A DNA stretch of 64,000 bases from Misgurnus anguillicaudatus (lineage: Eukaryota; Chordata; Actinopteri; Cypriniformes; Cobitidae): positions 25,999,501-26,063,500 of the forward strand of contig NC_073348.2 in assembly GCF_027580225.2 (NCBI RefSeq), written 5' to 3'. The translations under genes and the position numbers were made by a program. The notes beneath the pieces are model-generated. The model had not been told where the DNA came from. It made no database searches and worked only from the letters and a program-made list of their open reading frames with translations. Each line of letters opens with the position of its first letter. The first letter of the stretch is position 1. This document shows, piece by piece, positions 58,690 through 64,000 of this stretch.

Positions 58690-59470
58690 CACTGACTATA
58701 TAATGATGAATTTTTTGCAAACTAGCCAAATATTTAAAAAGTCAAACTCTGGTTTTGTACATGCACCTCCTACTTTAAAATTTCCAGAGCACCATCTCAG
58801 TGTCACGGCTCGATTCTGTGGGATTGATGTAGTTGAATTTGCCACATACACTGTGTGAGCAGTTTTTCTGTGACAGCCATGAATTCCTGATTTTTTTAGA
58901 TTATTAATGTTCATATAGGATTCGTGGTGGAAGATATGGGACTGTCAAGCAGGCCGGCAGACAGAGCAAGCAGCTAATTGGCCAGAGCTTGTGAATACAG
59001 GGCGAGATCGCACACAGAGAGACAGCGTCTGGGCTTGGCATGTTTCCCCAGTACCAGCAGCCTGTCGTCATACCTTGTTAAAAATTCGCTTTAATGTCTA
59101 GAGCCTCATAGATAGACACGCACACTCTCTCAGGCTTAGGCACATGTGCACCTGAGACTTTCGTGGATTGGGTTTTTGTGAGGCTGGGAGAGACAGAAAG
59201 TGAAAATTAAGTCAGGCATTGTCAGCAGAATATTGTCACAGGGGGGTTCGGTTCATGGGGAGGGTTTGACAGGGAACTTTCTTTGAAAAAAAAAACTGCT
59301 TTCTATGTGGGAAGTATGCAAATGCACTTTGCAGTTCAAAAAATTTCCTTCCCACTCCGAATTAAAAAAAAAGAGTTGGTGCTTTGGAAGGGGCAATTTA
59401 TATATTTATATATTTAAACATGCTTATCTAATTTATTTGCCACATCAGCTATGTCACCTTTGTGTATTTA
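58690..59470. other. Candidate conserved non-coding stretch (58900-59260)
   Basis: Balanced, repeat-free sequence with a gcagctaattggccagagct core and no domain-bearing frame. Inference only. Confidence 0.3.
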
Positions 59471-59475
59471 CATAT

Positions 59476-60130
59476 TTGTGACCCTGCCTCACTTTTTTTT
59501 ACTAAAATCATCCTGCATAATGTAAAGAGCTTTCTGTGAAAATATCTTTACAGTTTTTCTCAGTCGCTTTGGAGCATTTCTCAGTTCAGAAATTATTTTT
59601 TCAAAACACTCCACATCATCAAGCCGTGCACAACATAAAAGAAAATTCTCAATATGTACAATAGTCTGCTGTTTTTCCATCCGCAATTGTATTTGTACTG
59701 TAAATTATTATTTATTCAGTGAAGTTTTAACATAAAAAGTAAAGGTGTAAATGTGAATTCTGTCTAATCTCTTGCAATCAATATTTCACATACACGGATG
59801 AGTAACTTTCTATTATTTATATTGCACCAATTATTGTGTGCTCTTGTTATTTTTTGACAACATGGCTAAACCTTTTTTACTGCCTTGTTCATGAACACTG
59901 ACACAAGGACTTGCCATTTTAATGGGACTGACATATTCACTGACATACAAATTTGCACTTATTATTTGCACATTTTAAGAATGACATGCTCCAAAGCAAC
60001 TGAGAAAAACTGTAATATTGACTGTGTAAGACCATGTAAAAAATTGAAATCGTAGTGAAATACATGGTTGTAAATTTAAACTTTGATTTTTTAAGAGACT
60101 TTAGCCTAGTTTTCAACAGGCAGGGTCACA
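59476..60130. repeat. Interspersed repeat carrying a MITE
   Basis: tgaccctgcctcac at the left and ggcagggtcacag at the right are inverted ends. The left and right inner sequences match the uninterrupted repeat at 26462-26620. The insertion is 59551-60012. Confidence 0.7.
59551..60012. mobile_element. 462-bp MITE with TA duplication
   Basis: The ends cagtttttctcagtcgcttt and, reverse complemented, cagtttttctcagttgcttt are flanked by TA (59549-59550 and 60013-60014). Comparison with 26560-26575 (atctttaatattgactg) shows the empty site and fixes the duplication as TA, pointing to Tc1/mariner-type mobilisation. Confidence 0.85.
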
Positions 60131-60268
60131 GTCAGGGCCGGATTATCCATAAACCAGAGAGGGTGAGTGCCCAAGTGCTCCAGACTGCGACCAAGTTTTG
60201 TGAAAGCGCAAGAATTTTAATAACTACTTGTGCATGTGCTACCTGCAAATTTTTAATTTCTTTTAGTT

Positions 60269-61565
60269 CAGCGGTTCCCAAACTTTTTTCCTGTACACCC
60301 CCTTCTATGTCCCAACCAGGTTGGCGCACCCCAATCCCCACTTCAAAAAAAAAGCTTTGTTTTCATGCCATAAAGATTCATGTTTAATCATGCGCAAATA
60401 ACCAGTGCTACATCGGGCTTAGCTACGTCCGGCATTGTGAAAAATATTTACGCCTGTTGCACCATCTATAAATACGACCAGACGCAGCTACGCTCAGCGT
60501 AGATCGCTATTGGTTCCTCTCCTCCTTCGTAACTAACAACTATCATAAGACGTTCCACTTGACAGTTTCCCTGATTTCAGCCAGTTAAGTAAGGGATAAT
60601 GTAGAGGCAGCCGGTAGTTATTGGGAAATAAGCCCCGACAGTGTGATCAGGACCCGACGCGAAGCGGAGGGTCTTGTATCACACTGAAGGGGCTTATTTC
60701 CCAATAACTACCGGCTGCCTCTACATTATCCCGCTTATTACACGGCTACTTGCCACATAAGAAAAAAAACTGGACATGAATATGAATTTGAAACGTTTTA
60801 TTGGCATATTTGTTTTAAATTAACATTTTTATCCTTCCGCGAAACTTTGCACAGATGCATAAAATGATCGTAATACCTTATTAAGATCCTCTGCTTCATA
60901 CTTGTCTGTCTCCATTTTTTCTCTTTTAGCCAGTCTTTGAGAAGTTTTAATGCCCAGTCTGTATTTTTTGTGTGATGGCTTCGTAGCTGTCATGCTCTAT
61001 TTTGTCAAGTTCAGTCTCAGTAAGCTGTCTGTGTCTTGTCGTGGTTGTCGAGTGTTTGTCACAAGATGGCGCCAAACAGACAGTTATCTTTATTGATCTT
61101 TATTGGCGCGGAGCGATTTTACTTGTGCAAGTAGTACCGGCTATGCGTTATTATTTTGGAGCGGTTATTATTTGAAAAGAACGAACCTGCAAATGTCTCA
61201 ACTGACCAATAAGAATCAAGCATTCCAGAGAGCCGTGTAATAAGCATATTTATAATATATATGGAATGAATGAAACGAGTTGGCACGCATATAGCGGCTG
61301 CAGTGCATAACAGAAGAGCAGTGCGTAGAAAAAGACAGCAGCTGTCTTTTACGTTTCTATCAAAATCTAATAAATTATAGTTTTTTATTTAAAATAAAAG
61401 CGATTGCAAATGAAATCTTTACTGTTCATGTTTTTTTATTCATTTATTTTATGGAAAAATCTCACTTAAAGAAACGGACCGCCATTACATTTTTCCTTTT
61501 GCATACCCCCTGGTGGCAGCTCGCATACCCCTGGGGGTGCGCGTACCACACTTTGGGAATCCCTG
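60269..61565. mobile_element. hAT element, second level of the nest
   Basis: The ends cagcggttcccaaacttttt and, reverse complemented, cagggattcccaaagtgtgg are flanked by TTTTAGTT (60261-60268) and TTCTAGTT (61566-61573). Subterminal 'cacccc' blocks occur on both sides. No transposase frame. Confidence 0.8.
60593..61245. mobile_element. Inverted-repeat element with 140-bp hairpin (copy 2)
   Basis: The hairpin at 60593-60732 has a near-perfect 44-bp outer stem (gggataatgtagaggcagcc...) plus inner pairing, and the loop cgacgcgaagcggag (60655-60669). Next to it, gcttattacacggct (60733-60747) pairs exactly with agccgtgtaataagc (61231-61245). The order and loop match the element at 24412-24690 in reverse orientation. 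Confidence 0.75.
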
Positions 61566-61861
61566 TTCTAGTTGTTATTTCATATTAAAAGACAAGTAGA
61601 TCACAAGCCCACAAGTGTGAAGTGGTGGATTTAGACATGGGCAACATGGGCAGCTGCCAATGGCGACATTTTGCGAAAAGCGTTATACAGTTATTTGGCG
61701 GGGAGAAGTGAATAATTGCATTGCAGGCTTATTTAAGGTATGCCCCTAAATTTTCTGCTTGCGCTCCTATAATTTTCAGTGAGTGGCTACAGTGCTCCTA
61801 GTGGGACACTTCAAATGCGGTCACCCTAGGGCACTAGTATTAATCCGGGCCTGGTCACACT

Positions 61862-63060
61862 TTTGCTGATTATGGTAATTTTAAGTATTTGAACAATCAA
61901 TAGTCACACTTAAAATGCATAAATTAAATACAAACAAGCAGCATCTGCAAACCAAAGGTGATTTTTTTTTCTTCTTTTTTTTGACCAACTGACCATATTT
62001 AGTGGATGTAAAAATTGATTTCCTCTTAAGTTAACATAGGTGTCCTAGTAGAGTAGTTCATCATATTAAAGATGGGCATAAATGTTTAACAACCAGACAA
62101 TGTTCAAATCTAGCAAACCTCTAGTAAAAAAAAATTGTTTTTAAAGCGCACCTATTTCACTGCTTAAAAAGTGTGTATTTGGTATAATACAATGTGTTTG
62201 CATGGTTTAAGGTTCAAAAAACATTCAAAAACATTGAAAAACAAAGTCTGGAGTAAATGGGAACATTAATTTAAAAACTTTTACTTATCATTTAACACTT
62301 TTTGTAACATAATTTAAAAAATTAGTCCTAAAAAATCTCATTACCGCAACAGTCAGAAAACATCAACACTGACATATTTTCAAAATGACATGACAAACCT
62401 GAAAGAACATAATTGGGAGATTCTGCACATGCATTTAAAATCAAAGTATTATGCTTCTATTAATTAAATTAACATTTAATAAGCATCTGTTGCGGTAATG
62501 ATAATCAAAATGTCGTGTAAGCATCCTGACAAGACAATATTTCAAATTAACTGTAAAAAAATGATCTTACCTGGTAGCCATCTTGAAGTAACTGGTCCAT
62601 GTGCTTGGTCACTCAAAATCAAACTTTATCAAAATTCTGTATGTGTGCTTAAACTGTTCTCAAAAAGTGTTGCGGAGGATGAGAACATCAGGCATGGACA
62701 CATCATTTTCCTAATTTTTCTTCATTATTATTATACATGAATATTCAGTAAATATTTTTTCTGTCATCTAAAGTAGTCTAGCAAAACATCCATGTATTTT
62801 TTTTCTTAATATTTTTGTGTTAATTTGATTAAATTACAACATAACGCATGTTCAAACACAGCCGGACACATTGCGGTAATCAGAATTTCAGCAGAAAATG
62901 AGATAAAATTTACAATGATAAATTCTTATGTTGAAATCACACATTGTGCAAGGTAGAACACAGTATTGTGTTAATTCTGATGCTTTTTAATGTTACTATA
63001 TTACACATTTTAAAGCTAAAATCATTAGTGCCGTGGTGTTTCAATGGTTTTGTGAGAATC
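61862..63060. other. No gene; AT-rich with inverted 'ttgcggtaatga' motifs
   Basis: cattaccgcaacagtc (62339) and ctgttgcggtaatgata (62486) form an inverted pair, and a further attgcggtaat is at 62870, suggesting a degraded repeat. The 80-codon frame at 62498 has no family features. Confidence 0.35.
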
Positions 63061-63064
63061 ACCC

Positions 63065-63266
63065 AATTATGATAATGTCGGTCTTTTCTATGTCACCAAT
63101 CCCAGGAAGTAAACTGTTGCCTACAATCTGTTTGTTTGTTGTAGTCTGAGAAAAGAGATTCACGTTGGAGACGATAACTCGCATCATTGTTTACTTTGAG
63201 GTTCGTACCCTTTGCATATAGTTAACATGTACACACTTACACACCAAAGGAAATCATAGGGTCTTT
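63065..63266 (-). mobile_element. Partial copy of the 7494 element family
   Basis: On the minus strand it matches 7500-7715: ggtgacatagaaaagaccga with cattatcat, tttacttcctgggattggtg, gataactcgc and the tgtgtaagtgtgta block. It ends near a TTAA (63267-63270). The copy has internal deletions and no coding capacity. Confidence 0.75.
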
Positions 63267-63559
63267 TTAATTGTACCACCGTTTGGACTGTTCATGATGC
63301 CATCTTCTCTGTCAGGTTTCCAAATGTAGACCTTTCTGATCATTGAGTGAAATCTTTCGTTTAATTTAGTTGTGTTTTTATAATTGTTGCAGCATGGACA
63401 TGTTTGAGGTAAAGTGCCTCTTTTCTGTTTTTTGCACCTGCTGATGTACCACAGGTGTTCGTTTTAGGCCCTAGTGAGGCTCATTATGGCCTGATATCTG
63501 TCTCTTGCAGCCCTGGATGCACTAGTGTATTTATTGCTTTGGAAATGAATCAGTTTGAT

Positions 63560-63980
63560 TGATTGCTTTCATCACTGATAATGGCCCTTTTTCTCCTGGC
63601 CTGCCAGAGACGATGATGCTGCTGGCACTTTAGGGCCCTCTCGGTCATTATGTTCAGTGTACAAAATGTACAGCATTAAAGGATGATGTGCCTGCCTGTG
63701 ATATGTGAAATATTTTATGTCTACACTCAGAGACACGAATCTCTGTTTAATTTCGTTCGTGACTTCTCCGGGTCAGGGACCACCTCTGACCTTCTTACAA
63801 AATAAATCCGAAATTGCATTTGTTAAGGGCCAAGCCAGGTAATTGTGTTGGCTTTCTGCATTTCTCCTTATAAGTAAACATGTCATATCACCTTTGCCTT
63901 CCGCCGAAAGAGAGGCACTAATTTTTGCTGCCTCATTTATTCCAGCCTTCTTAATATTCCCTTCCTCAGACATTGTTTTT
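63560..63980. other. Candidate conserved non-coding stretch
   Basis: Balanced, repeat-free sequence with cores such as tttgattgattgctttcatc and ggccaagccaggtaattgtg. The 66-codon minus frame at its right edge lacks family features. It has the texture of conserved vertebrate enhancer DNA; inference only. Confidence 0.35.
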
Positions 63981-64000
63981 GATAAAGCTCATTTCTATTC

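Larger units (their letters stand above)
60133..61853. mobile_element. hAT element, outer level of a three-deep nest
   Basis: The ends cagggccggattatcc and, reverse complemented, caggcccggattaatac are flanked by GTCACAGT (60125-60132) and GTCACACT (61854-61861), an 8-bp duplication with one change. Its target is the end of the preceding repeat. Confidence 0.8.

Overview
The window looks like intergenic or intronic DNA from a teleost fish, most likely an otophysan or cyprinid relative. Three things point there: Tc1 transposon copies of the type abundant in zebrafish-like genomes, PIF/Harbinger, hAT and TTAA-target elements with fish-type ends, and a CD209-like C-type lectin of the cyprinid type. 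I see no complete host protein-coding gene. The only recognisable host gene is a broken type II membrane C-type lectin on the + strand (5618-11371). Its last exon is split by a roughly 4 kb insertion with a 10-bp target duplication, and its first lectin-domain exon is missing.

Layout. 1-5400: a minisatellite, a TTAA-flanked element with a second small element inside it, and a Harbinger-like element that received a 2.3 kb LTR-like insertion carrying a 75-bp repeat array. 5600-11400: the lectin pseudogene and its insertion. The insertion carries a minus-strand RecQ-like helicase exon and, nested in that exon's downstream intron, a TTAA-flanked element of 3.5 kb. That inner element contains two convergent, multi-exon, uninterrupted small gene models of unknown function (8809-9450 + and 10631-9688 -), which are the most novel items in the window. 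11400-30600: mostly unique sequence with scattered MITEs, a SINE, a Tc1 relic, a hairpin element, a long fold-back element and a Harbinger element keeping a Myb-like coding remnant. 30622-33744: a four-deep nest (hAT > TTAA element > Tc1 > hAT). 33750-49420: more MITEs, two further dead Tc1 copies, a CG-rich patch and an old array of about 175-bp units broken by a hAT. 50161-51975: a 1.8 kb TCTG-type simple repeat. 52000-64000: another long fold-back element, a 3.3 kb hAT holding two abutting TTAA elements, and a three-deep nest ending in a second copy of the hairpin element.

Between the transposons lie several stretches without repeat ends or coding frames. They have balanced composition and homeobox-like AT cores and look like candidate conserved non-coding elements, but this is inference only. 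Nothing here forms an operon or pathway. The genes that act together are transposon genes and their non-autonomous partners. In at least two cases an element inserted into a repeat that also occurs elsewhere in the window without the insertion, so the event can be read directly.
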